Positions 1-11,300 of a stretch of 64,000 bases of DNA are shown here, piece by piece. The translations under genes were made by a program, and so were the position numbers. This stretch comes from Heliocidaris erythrogramma. Lineage: Eukaryota; Echinodermata; Echinoidea; Camarodonta; Echinometridae. The DNA lies in contig CM046871.1 of the NCBI GenBank assembly GCA_025617745.1, positions 35,367,722-35,431,721 of the forward strand. Direction: 5' to 3'. Each line of letters begins with the position of its first letter. Within the stretch, counting starts at the first letter, position 1. The notes under the pieces were generated by a model that saw only the letters and a list, made by a program, of their open reading frames with translations, searched no databases and was not told where the DNA came from.

Positions 1-190
1 CGTATTTCCGAAAAATAAAAAAGGGTTTGCATTTCCGAAAATTAAATAGGGTCCATAATTTCGAAAATGATATGGGGTTCGTGTATATGAAAATGGAATA
101 GAGTTCATAATTCGGAAAATGGAATAGGGTTCGTATTTTCGAAAATGAAATAGGGTTCGTATTTCCCAAAATGAAAAGGTTCATAATTCA
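1..190 (+). repeat. Degenerate ~33-bp tandem repeat
   Basis: About six diverged units of the form GGGTTCGTATTTTCGAAAAT followed by GAAATA. It continues off the left edge of the window. Confidence 0.8.
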
Positions 191-1130
191 ATCAATAGAG
201 CCCTACTCAACTCTTTGGAATTACAGACCTTCGGAAGTATGAGGCTTTTTTTGAATTTTCAGAAATTACGGAATTATGAACTATATTTCTTTTTCGGAAA
301 TAAGAACCTTCAGAATTATGAACTTTATTTCAATGCCTATTTAGATATGATTTATTATTATGAATGATAGTTAGAATAAAGTGAGCTCTACTTACTATAA
401 TTTTGTTAAAATATTATTTTAATTGGTCGAGTTTCAAGTTTTTTATTGCATGAAAAATATATGAATAAATATTCATAATGTATTATTAACCTGTATGATA
501 ACTATGATCTGCATCAATTCCTTTGATTTCTATATTTTCTATTTTCTATAATTCTATACCTGCCGTTTTTTTTTGGATTTGTCGAAGTTATTAATGTAGA
601 AAATGTACTATGACCTGCATTGCCCCTTCTCTTTATCTCTGCACTCTGTACTATTGATCTATTTCCACAGATCTGCTTCACCCCCCCCCCTTACCCTTCT
701 CTCTCACACTCTCTCTGTGCTCCCTTTTTATCTCACTCGGACTACTATATACAAAAATACAATAATTTATTTAAATGTTTAAAAGCGCTCCTGCCGGCAC
801 CTCTTTAATATTTTATCAATATCGGAGTTATAGTTTCAAGTTCAATCATAATCTAATAATATGTGAAAAGATATATTACATTATCGTCTAACGTTATTTC
901 TCGCTTCTTCGACACCTACATGATACCAAATCTGCGAACGCCAGGTACAGAGAGAAAAAGAAGGAAGATTACAAGATTTTGTAAAACTTTATTTATTGTA
1001 AATAAATTTGCACCAAAGTCGTGGCAGACTGTATTTTATATCCTTGTATTTTATATATGGGAAATGGAGAATTCCGAGACAAGATTGGTATAAAAACTCT
1101 GTATGTGTGTTTGAATGTGTGTGCGTTTGT

Positions 1131-1160
<30 letters not shown>
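1131..1160. repeat. GA microsatellite
   Basis: GAGAGA run of about 30 bp. Confidence 0.9.
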
Positions 1161-1161
<1 letters not shown>

Positions 1162-2334
1162 GGGAGAGTGGGGCAGACTTTTCATGACCTCGTATTATAA
1201 CCAAAACGGATCATGACTTCATTGTGTATACTATTTTAATGTTACCAAAAAGAGATGGTGCTCAATTTGATTTAACGGTCCAATTTAATTCACATTTTCA
1301 CAAATTCTTGATTCATGAAAAATAATGGTAGGCTAACGAAACTTCTTACGCATCTCATGTAACTAACATTGTTTAATCTTTACCAAAACTATATTTAGGG
1401 TTTTCTATAACTCCATAATAATAATCAAAAACATGTGGGATTAAGTTATTTGGGGATGAATTTATGCAGGGGTGGATCCAGGGTTGGACAAGGGTGGGGG
1501 CGGAGGGAGCCTATTAAATACATATTAGGATAAACGTTTCTCAGTGTTTGTGAACTGCTCTTAACCTATAAGCACGCAATGCTGGTGTGATACAGAATTA
1601 AGAGTTTAAAAACGAATAAAATAAAAACACATCACGAAGTTGCGTGATTTGGTTAATGTATATTTTAGTCATAAAATAATTAACAGTCAAAGTTGTCACT
1701 CCGTTGTAAGCAGACATGAGACCCAAAAATATCCAAGTGAAAGTTCAAGAATAAGGATCGTGGTACGTACCAACGCCGGATGATGGAAGATGGTGCTGAT
1801 GCTATACTGACTATTTGAGTCGTCGCACTGTGACCCATGTAGGTTATGAGATGACGGCAGTAAGGTATGTAAATGCACTTACCTGTCCCATTCAATTTTT
1901 AATTAGGCACAGCAAATTTATCAACATACACACATGGACAATATCAAATCATACAGCGCATACATGCAAATTTTTCCTATATATTTAGATTTAATTTTGA
2001 ATATTCTTCTTCTCCTGTTTTAATAAATAAATTAATTGATTAATAATATTTAAATTCAATTCAATACGGTTTTATTTGATATTAAAAATACATGACAATA
2101 AATTGTCCGAAGAAAACTAAATATGTCACATCATTAACAATTATTCAGTAGCGGATCGAGACTAGAGGGGGTTAGGATGTTTAAACCCCCTCTTGGATTG
2201 ATAAACGGCTATAAAACTCCAATAACAACAACAAAAGGTGAAAAAATCTACAGTGACAGTTACCAGGGATTTATTGATACAGATAAATTGATATATTACA
2301 GATTATGGCGAAATTAGTGAATAGAAATATAGTA

Positions 2335-2655
2335 TAGATACATTAATACAGTATAATTACAATAACAACAATTGTACTACTACTAATAATAATTTTTTTG
2401 GAATAGTAATAAATAAATAAATAACAAGCAAAATTGGACTCGGACTCCCAAAGCAGAAATATAGTACAGATAAAAGTATGAATACATTATAATTACAATA
2501 ACAACAACAATTATAAAATGAATAACAAGCTAAATTCGACTCGGACTCCCAAAGCAGAAATATAATACAGATACATGAATACAGTATAATTACAATAACA
2601 ACAACAACAACAATTATAAAATGAATAACAAGCAAAATTGGACTCGGACTCGAAA
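2335..2655 (+). repeat. Tandem repeat, ~3 x 104 bp
   Basis: Three units each contain TATAATTACAATAACAACAA and ACTCGGACTCCCAAAGCAGA (the last truncated after GGACTCGGACTCG). The period is about 102-106 bp. The minus-strand open frames there are repeat artefacts. Confidence 0.88.
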
Positions 2656-2883
2656 ACTGAAGTAACCCCACGATGCAAGGTTAGGCCTACCCGATGCAAT
2701 GTGCGCATGTGTGGCCGAGTTTTCCAGTTTTGTGGAGGCATGCACTCGGTTTTAGGGTTTTTAAAGCAAGTTCACTCGTGAGTCAAACTTTGTCTTTTAA
2801 TTAGTTATACTTTGCAGAAGAAAAAAATAAGAGTAAGCAGCCATAGAAAGAGCGAATGACGCAAAAATTGAGCCAGAGGCAGG

Positions 2884-2963
2884 GCGGGGACGTTTTGGTA
2901 CGCTACCCGGGGACGTTTTGGTCGTGGCAAGGCGGGGACGTTTTGACGCGGGGACGTTTTGAC
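2884..2963 (+). repeat. Four copies of GGGGACGTTTTG
   Basis: GGGGACGTTTTG occurs at about 2886, 2910, 2935 and 2951 with irregular spacers (GTACGCTACCC, GTCGTGGCAAGGC, ACGC). Confidence 0.88.
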
Positions 2964-3007
2964 CGGATACCTACGAGAGAACAGCATAGGTCGGAGTTAT
3001 CTGTCTG

Positions 3008-3076
3008 ACACTCCTCCTCCTCGTCCTCCTCGTCCTCCTCTTCCTCCTCATTCTCCTCCTCCTCCTCCTCCTTCTT
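3008..3076. repeat. TCC-rich triplet repeat
   Basis: Imperfect CTCCTC/GTCCTC triplets of about 70 bp; open frames here are composition artefacts. Confidence 0.9.
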
Positions 3077-3336
3077 CCTTTTCTCAGAAGAGGAAAAGGG
3101 CACATATTAGATTGGGAAAGGGGCATTTATTAGAAGGGAAAAGAGGTACCTATACATAAGTGTAAATGAACTTATCAAAGGAGAAAATGGACAATTTATA
3201 GCTTTCAAAAGGGCACTTCTGACTCCGAAGGTGAAAAGGGGCCCTCATCAGAAGGGGGAAAGGGCACTTATGAGAGAGAAAGGGGAAATTTGAAAAGAGC
3301 ATTTACGGTTACTTCAAAAAGTGGGGGCACTGTGCC

Positions 3337-3358
3337 CCCCCCCCCCCCCCCCCCCCCC
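3337..3358. repeat. Poly-C run
   Basis: About 22 consecutive C, bordered on the right by GGGAGCGCCGCCCCTGA, which resembles a MITE end. Confidence 0.9.
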
Positions 3359-4002
3359 GGGAGCGCCGCCCCTGACTGCGGGTAGTCGATAAATATGGAA
3401 TTAATCCTCATTAGAGCCATTGGGAATCTAAATCACAAAGTGTACAGGAACTGGCGATTTGTATTACAAAAATCCTAATTTTGAAAGAAAATTGAGGTAA
3501 GATTTGGTCTATCTCAATATCCCGGTTGGATGTAGAAGGATGGTGTTTCCCTCCCACCCAGAGAAATCTTTTGAGTTACAAAATCATCCATGGGTGTTAT
3601 GATGCACAGAATGTTGATGTATAGTTTGGGGAGAAAATTTATGAATGATACATTTCATATACACCAAGGTGTGTGTGGGGGGGGGGGGCATCGAAGGTGA
3701 TAAATCGAAACGGGCCCTTTTACCCCGCGAACATTTGAAATTTTGAAACCCAACAATTAAACAAACTTGTTAGGAGGCAGAAAATATGGGTCTGTAAGAA
3801 AATAAATAATAAATTGGCAACCGATGGCCGGTGTGGGAGGAGGATTCCCCTCCAATCATCAAAATAATTTCGAGATTTGAAGTGTCATGGTGCACCAAAT
3901 AAAGCTTAGTTTTGAAAGAATGCCAGGGTTCCCCCTTCCACTTCAAGAGAATTTTGAGATTCCAAAATGTAAAATTAATGTGTTGATAATCAGTTGCATA
4001 TC

Positions 4003-4019
4003 GGGGGGGGGGGGGGGGG
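4003..4019. repeat. Poly-G run
   Basis: About 17-18 G followed by a purine-rich stretch to about 4100 on the plus strand. Confidence 0.9.
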
Positions 4020-5474
4020 GAGGGGGGCACAGGAGGCGCAAAAACTATATAAAAAAAAAAAGAGAAAGGGAAAGGGGAGAAAAGGAAGACAAAATATTGT
4101 CCTCAGTTATATGCGCCCCCAATGCATGCAGGATAATTATAAAGTGCATAAAAATTGTGTTTTTAAGAGTTTTAAATGCACAAACTAAAAATGTCTTTGC
4201 ACCCTCGCATATATGTTTCATCAGGATCTTGTTATTTTGTACCAAGGTATAGAGTATGAATACCGTTTTACAGAGTTCCAGGTTCGAGAAAAATCTCTTT
4301 GTCGTTAACTTATATATATATTTATTTAATTCTCATATTTATACAGAGTTACCTGTTCAGCTGAAAATACACTGAATATAATAACACAAAAGTAAAAATA
4401 TTTTCACGTAAAAGCAATCAAAAGAAGCTGGTCTTCCACAGGGCACTGTCGGTTAAAATAACATCAATAACAACAACATCAACAACAACAAAATATTGAA
4501 ATACCGATGAAAAAAGTGAGATTAAATTAAATGATGAACAAAATGAATGAAACACATAACAGTAAATATTAGGCTAAAAGAGCAAGCTAAAGCCTACCAA
4601 AAGGACAGGGTTATAAGTGAAAGTCAAAATTGAGATAATGAAACGATTGGTTACCCACTTGTTGAGATACTTGAAAAAATAAATAAGGAATATGTCAGGT
4701 CTTGCCGTGGAATGGAAGGAATTACAAAATGGCTTGACAGGATTCGTTCAACATAATTTTATGCTTAAAAATGCAATTTAGTAAGTTTCTTACATTTTCT
4801 GGTAGGTCATTCCACCTCGTTGATGCACTGTATGTAAATGAATCCTGATAGAATTTCGTTCGGCATTTTGGCTTCCGAATAATTTTCTTTTGTCGCAAGG
4901 AAATATTTTCTACAAAGGTGATTCTCTCACACAGAGGGGTGGAACTAAGCCATTAACGCATTTGAACATCATAAATCATAATACATGATGATTTCCAAAA
5001 TAGTTTGTCAAGGATGGGCCAGTCTAATTTATTGTCTAAAAACCTAGTCGGTGGATAAGGTATCCCATGTCAGTTTTGAGATCATATAGGCAGCTCTCTA
5101 ATGGAGTCGATTTAGAGTATTGTAATTCATTTTTGTTCGGCCAGACCAGACATTATACAGCAAAAAAATATAAAAAATGAGGAACAACGTAGCCCAGTAG
5201 AGGTGAGTTGTGAACTGGTGTCGTAGTCGTATTACGCCTAATTTCTGCTTTACAATTACTGTAGACACATTCTCTGTGTGTTTCTTAAAATCAAGCTGTG
5301 AGTCAATCGTCACACCTAGGCATTTATATTCAGACACACATTCCAGACTTTTCCCGTTGAGATCAACAAGTAGTTTCCTATTAGTTAGTGTGAATAATTT
5401 TTGTCTTGAACCAAGTTCATAGTCATTGTTTTTGCAATACTGAGTGTTAACTTCATTGTTTGTAACAATCCAGC

Positions 5475-6062
5475 TGTTGTTGTTGCTGTTTTAAAATAGG
5501 TAAACTAGTCAATTTTGACTATTGTTGCCTTGCTAAATTGCTCTTTTCACTATACTTTATTTGTTGATCCGTGTGTCTAACTTTTAGTTAGAAAATTAAG
5601 GTACAGATTCCAGGATTATGTTTATGATTATGTTTAACTAGGTTTAATTTTACATAATTTTACATAATTTTACATAATTGCCCTTTCTGTGTTTGTTTTT
5701 TTTGTAATGGATTTGTCTGGTTTAATTCTATATGTTGATGTTTTGTGTCATTGTATTTCTATCTTATTTTTAGTATATTTAAGAAACATTTTATGTAAAT
5801 TGAATTATCTTTTCCCCCCACATTATGATTTCAATTGAAGATGTTTCATTTTAATGTTTCATTATTGTATATATGCATATAAATTGTACTTGTGTTTTTT
5901 AATCAGATGTGGAAATAACTTGAACTTGAACTGGATACCATGCAGGCCGCCACTCCTGCCCTGATTTTACAACGTTATCCTGACAAGCCCGCTCGTCGTA
6001 AGCATTTCTCTTTATAACCGTATTTTATTTATTTTCTAGTTCGTGCGTGCGTATATTCTCCA
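5475..6062 (+). mobile_element. Insertion inside the LINE, with LINE-tail-like end
   Basis: Non-coding AT-rich sequence interrupts the reverse transcriptase. It includes three tandem TTTTACATAA units (about 5650-5680) and a tail-like AACTTGAACTTGAACT ending about 5935, typical of 3' ends of CR1/L2-type elements, suggesting a nested plus-strand insertion. Borders are approximate. Confidence 0.5.
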
Positions 6063-6115
6063 GACAATGATATTAGTAGACCAGCCAAGAAGATTGTATG
6101 GAGAATATACGCACG
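6046..6115. repeat. 17-bp inverted repeat inside LINE copy
   Basis: CGTGCGTATATTCTCCA at 6046-6062 and its exact complement TGGAGAATATACGCACG at 6099-6115, separated by 36 bp, lie just downstream of the YADD box on the LINE strand. Confidence 0.9.
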
Positions 6116-6621
6116 AATATGGTCGTGTCATCTGCGTACATGAATACAGATGTATCATGAATTAATGCTCATTGGGAGATAGTTTATAAAAATCGAGAAT
6201 AGAAGTGGGGCTAGCATTGACCCCTGAGGCAGACCTATACCCACACGTTTACGATTAGATTTCGTACCTTTAGTAGTCACAAACTGCTGACGGTTTGCTA
6301 AATATGAGGAGACCCATTCTATACTGTCTTTTGAGCATCCGTAATGCAATAATTTATTAAGTAAAATCGAGTGACCGACTGTATCAAAATAAAAAGACTA
6401 ACTTCCCAGAGTCAACGTTCCGTGACCACTCCTCTACCATGCAAAGAAGAGCTATTTCACAAGAGTAGCTTGGCCTAAAGATAGCCAAACTGGTTTACAC
6501 ATAATTATGATAATATGTCATTACTATTTAAAAGGACATGAACTTGCCTTTAGTGTATCTTCGATATAAGATAAGTATCGAGATCGGCCAATAATTTTTT
6601 GGATTACACTTATCCCCTGCA

Positions 6622-7222
6622 TTTAAAGGCCAAGTCCACCCTAACAAAAAGTTGATTTGAATAAATAGAGAAAAATCCAACAAGCATAATACTGAAAATT
6701 TCATCAAAATAGGATGTAAAATAAGAAAGTTATGGTATTTAATGTTTCGCTTAATTTCGCAAAACAGTTACATGCACATCCTGCTCCGTATGCAAATGAG
6801 GGAACCAGTGACGTCACCCACTCACTATTTCTTTTGTATTTTATTACATGAAATACGAAATATTTTAATTTTTCCTTGTTATAATGTGAAACAATGTTTG
6901 ATTCCTCGCTGAACATGTGTAATTGCCATTGTTGCAACCTATACACAATTCAATGAGAGCTTCCTAATTGTGAAATCTGCAGAAATTAAAATATTCTATA
7001 TTTCACATAATAAAATACAAAAGAAATAGTGAGTGGGTGACGTCACTGGTTCCTTCATTTGCATACTGAGCAGGATGTACATATCGAAATTAAGCGAAAC
7101 TTTAAAATACCATAACTTTCTTATTTTACATCCTATTTTGATGAAATTTTCAGTGTTAGGCTTGTTGGATTTTTCTTTATTTATTCAAATCAACTTTTGT
7201 TAGGGTGGACTTGGCCTTTAAA
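6622..7222. mobile_element. 600-bp foldback element
   Basis: A long inverted repeat: the left arm (6622-6870, starts TTTAAAGGCCAAGTCCACCC) is the near-complement of the right arm (about 6983-7222, ends GGGTGGACTTGGCCTTTAAA), with a ~110-nt spacer. Both arms contain CACTCACTATTTCTTTTGTA or its complement and a GTGACGTCAC-like block. No coding capacity. Elements with this end are, from memory, frequent in sea urchin DNA. Confidence 0.93.
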
Positions 7223-7647
7223 ATAAGTTATTAATTTCCATGCTTCTGGAAATGTACAAGTATTAAATGAAAGGTTTAGAATATATACACAAGAGTCTCG
7301 ACTATAGAATGGGAATCTTACATATCAATTTAAGTAGTTTAAAAGACAACTCATCGTGACCGGCTGCCTTATTGTTGGTAAAATTAATTATCTAAGTAAT
7401 AACATATTAACGTGTTATAGGCCTAATGGGTAATGTGAAATTTACATCTGGTACTCTAATCTTGTCTTTGTATTCGGAGCTTGAGTCAACTTCAACTAGA
7501 GTGTCAAAATGCGATTCTGCTTGTTTAGCTAATTCTTCCACAGAGTTAATAAAATACCCATTTAGGAATTCCGACACGTTTACCCATTTAGGAATTCCGA
7601 ACTCCTTTGCTTCCGAGCACAAAGGCCTAAATTTCATTAAACTCTTA

Positions 7648-7854
7648 GGCCCGAATTCACAAAGGTTTGGTTTAAATCATGGTTTAAACCCCCTCCTGGG
7701 TTTTTTAAGCGTACGTGCGCACGGAATCCCATCCAATCATATATTTTCTTTGAGCGCGCGCATGGGCAATGTGCGCTTATTTACGCTTATTTTAGTACGC
7801 TTACGGAGGTTTAAACCTTACCCATGGTTTAAACCTCCCTTGTGAATACGGGCC
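7648..7854. mobile_element. 207-bp MITE with GGCCCG ends and TA target duplication
   Basis: The ends GGCCCGAATTCACAAAGG and CCCTTGTGAATACGGGCC are inverted repeats, followed inwards by GGTTTAAACC-like palindromic blocks. TA flanks both ends, as expected for a TA-targeting DNA transposon family. The core is GC-richer (GCGCGCGC). Non-coding. Confidence 0.88.
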
Positions 7855-8221
7855 TATGTTTTGCGCCCCCAATAAGATTTAAAAGTGCATGAAACTGCAT
7901 TTTCAAAGGTTCAGCTTTTGATTGCCTTGCATAATTCCTCTACTATACAGTTCTTCAGGGGTTTGAATGTCATGTAAGAATAACTTAATAGAATAGTGTT
8001 ATTCAATGCTAAAATTTGAAAGACACTAACATTCGGTTGCTGTGGTTTCTAATTTTTCAAAATGGTAAAAAGGAGGATAAGAAGTAGGGGGAATGAGAAG
8101 AAGAGAAGAAAAATGGAGCGAGAGGAGGATTCAGGAGGCTCAACCCAAACATTTACCTTTATCTTCATGCACCACACAATAATCTGTAGTCATAACGATT
8201 GGTATTATCTCAACAGACGAT

Positions 8222-8372
8222 TTTGACTACCCCCCCCCCCCCCCTCCCTCTTCGTTTTTTTTTCTTCTCTTTCTCCTATCTCCTCTTTGTTTTCCATTCG
8301 CTGGTTTCGATGTTCTCTTCATTAAGTTAATTTTTATATATTTTTTTCGTGTCTCTCTCTCTCTCTCTCTCT
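8222..8372. repeat. Poly-C run and CT microsatellite
   Basis: A C run at about 8230-8244 is followed by pyrimidine-rich sequence and a TC dinucleotide run at about 8351-8371. Simple sequence only. Confidence 0.85.
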
Positions 8373-8399
8373 AACCTAGCCTTATCCCCCATATCCTGA

Positions 8400-11300
8400 A
8401 TCTGCTAATGCCTTTGGTCATTTGATTCTAACTCACATCAAAAATAACTTTCATACACCTGTCGCATTCTCTATCTCTCATAAACTCTGAATCAACAAAA
8501 CAAGCCAGACAGACAAGCATCTTGATATTTTCATAGTATCTGATCGATGTCGTTTAATGTGGTAGTAATTCTCAAAACCACAGTTCTTTACGGTGAAGAC
8601 ACACAGCAAAAGACGAAACACACACAAGCACTTCTTCATTTTTTTTTTCTTTCATTCTTTCAGTTTGACTAGTAATGATTTGGCAAAGCAGTTTTTGAGT
8701 TGAAAAAACAAATAAAAAGGGGGGAAATACACAAAACAAACCGCAGGCAACGTAAGATTTAGATTTGGCGCAATTTAAGAATTGTTTCCCGAAAGATTTC
8801 TGCCATTGTTCAACAAGTAAGCAGGCAGGCAGGCATGCATTTATTTTTTTTGTTTCTTTCTCCTTGTGTATTTCCGCATGTGAAAATGTTTTGAACATGT
8901 TTCACAATATTTACATTTCATGGAAAAAAGCGCAGAGATGCAATTCGAAGCAAGCGATTGTGTGTTAACACATGTTTAAATGAGCTGTGATTTGCAACAA
9001 TTTCATTTGACAACAGCGATGACAGAAGTGATACATTCTTGGAGCCACATTCTCCAATAGTGCTTTCTATTTTTCTTCACAAGTACCTACAATACTTCAT
9101 GACTGGGTAAATAGTAAATAGTAGTGGATTTCTGTTTTTTATTGTCTACACACCATGATATAATTTGGAATCGTAATTTTTTTTTACAAAAATGACACAC
9201 TACTTACAATTTAAAAACAAATGGTTCCCAATGAGATATTCCTCAACATTGCATTTTAAATATTTTGTTATTATGAATTCCAGTTAAGAAAATGACATAT
9301 ACGTCAATAAATTCTGAGTTGTAAATTCATCTTAGGCATTAATCTTAATTCATCAACACGATGTAAATTCATAACCACTTCTAAAATTACTTGTGCCCTT
9401 AAAGTAAATGTAATTCATACATCAACTTCAACATTAAACATCAGAAAGGGATTCTTGTATCAAAATTATCAGATTTCAACAAAATTACACTAACATTCAA
9501 CTAGGATTACATAGTATTTAAGAATTATATTAAGTACAAGCATATCAATATACAATGAACACCATAATTCTTACAATTAAAAAATTTAAAAGAAAAAAGT
9601 CATATCTCACATAAAAATATATCCTCCAAAATTTAAATCCAATTCATGACTTTTGAATTTGATGATACAAAAATTAATCTCGCTATACAGATCAGGATAT
9701 ACAATAATGAAATTGAATTACATCTGTTTGATTAAGTACATGATTGAAATGATTCAATACTTGAGTTTTCTAGAATTTGCAAAAAAAGTGGCTGCTGTTA
9801 TGATATAAGTGATAATACACATTCCTACTCCTATGACTACAGTAGTGTACTACACACTCCATTAAGCTAGGACTTGTGCTGTATCGAGTGTAACATTCAG
9901 TGATCAAAAGAGGGACTTCCTGATACATACAGCTTAATTTCACCATTTCTGTCATTTTTCCGGACATCCGATTTATTTTTAAAACAGCTCTGAATTTGTG
10001 ACTTTGTGACTATTCTTCCACATGATGCTTAGAACCCAAACAAGCAAACTTGGGAGTTCCCTTGGTTCAATTACTAGAATACTTTAGTTGAACATCCAAT
10101 GCTCACTGAGTCTATCATAGTGTTTTTGTTTGTTTTTACATAAATTTTAAAAAGTCATCTGTAAAATTTAATCCCTGTCCATTTGTTAAAATTACAATTG
10201 ATATTAAGGACCCATTCTGTCTAATTTTCAACAAGTAAATGCTTGTATCATTATTAAAACATTATGTTGTGATTTACCATAACATTTCAAAATTCTTTAA
10301 TTTCCATGACAACCGCTCCATAGTACTGATCTTCCATCTAGGTGTTCTTCTCTTTTCATTTCAGCAAATTCCTTGGAAAATTAGAAACCGTTGCTGCTTC
10401 AAAATTTCAGATATGTATCAAGTAATGGATTCTAAAAATATTGGCACAAATCATGTCAAAAACCCTATTTACCGTTATCATTAAAAACCACAATTTTGAC
10501 TGATTTATCAATTTACAGTTGAAATCACAATGATGTAATCAAGATATCAGGTGGCCATTACATTGCATGGGAGTACTTACACAAATCAGGCTTTAGAATC
10601 ATAACTATCATATGATCATTATCCTAGCAATTATTAAAAACTCTTTTCGAGTTCAAACAAGTCTGTTTTGGTTGCAAAAGGGTCCTTTCATCTTTAAAGC
10701 ATAAGCAGCATTAGCAGCGGATGAAACTACAGGGTGTTTACAAAAAAATTAGCAGCAGAAGTAATTACAGGGTGTTTACAAAAAATGTGCCACACTTGTG
10801 TCAACACCACTGGACATCACAAAGACACAAGACCAAGGGTAACCACAGCCAGGAAAATAAGTGATTTTTGTCAATCACACAAATGCTTTTCCTCTCCCAG
10901 AACACCTTCAAATTAGGGATAAAATCACTGTGGGTATCGGCTGAAGGCTTACATTTTCACACTCCATTAGCTTCCCAGCAAGTTTGTTTTAATTTCCGTT
11001 CCATTTCCAAGAAGTATTTTGAAGAAGCCCTAATTACCGCACGCTTGCGCTGAAATTTTTTTGCATCCTAAATTTTCTTTTTTAAGTCTGGTCTTGGACC
11101 CACGCGCTAGCATACAATACTGAGGTTCTTATCGCTCACTCCTTCTCTCATATAAAATGATGTACTACAAGAAAGTCGGTCTTGAAAATGGAAAAATGTC
11201 CATCCCTCTCCGCCATTGCCTCTCAAGCTCACCATTCTCCTGCTTGCAAGACGTCGCTTTCGATAGACTTGAGAGACAACGGGGAAGAAGGTCGATCAGA

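Larger units (their letters stand above)
191..4699. other. Intergenic, repeat-rich
   Basis: Apart from the tandem repeats and homopolymer runs listed, this is AT-rich sequence with MITE-end fragments near 1467-1510 (GGGGTGGATCCAGG), 2151-2180 and 3360-3380. Units like AAAAGGGGCACTTAT recur irregularly at about 3090-3300. No gene is supported. Confidence 0.65.
4700..6465 (-). mobile_element. Decayed non-LTR retrotransposon (CR1/L2-like) reverse transcriptase fragment
   Basis: Minus-strand frames carry reverse transcriptase pieces in order. FDTVGHSILLNKLLHYG and WVSSYLANRQQF lie at about 6260-6400, GLPQGSMLAPLLFSIFIN at about 6180-6235, the catalytic MYADDT box at about 6121-6141 (YADD 6127-6138), EYKCLGVTIDSQLDFKKH at about 5275-5335, and RWNDLPENVRNLL near the 3' end at about 4777-4817. 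Frameshifts and stops separate the pieces, for example just before YADD and at RLH*RAAY near 5100. About 600 nt of unrelated sequence interrupts it at about 5470-6060. This is a dead copy; the 5' part, including any endonuclease, is absent. Confidence 0.88.
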
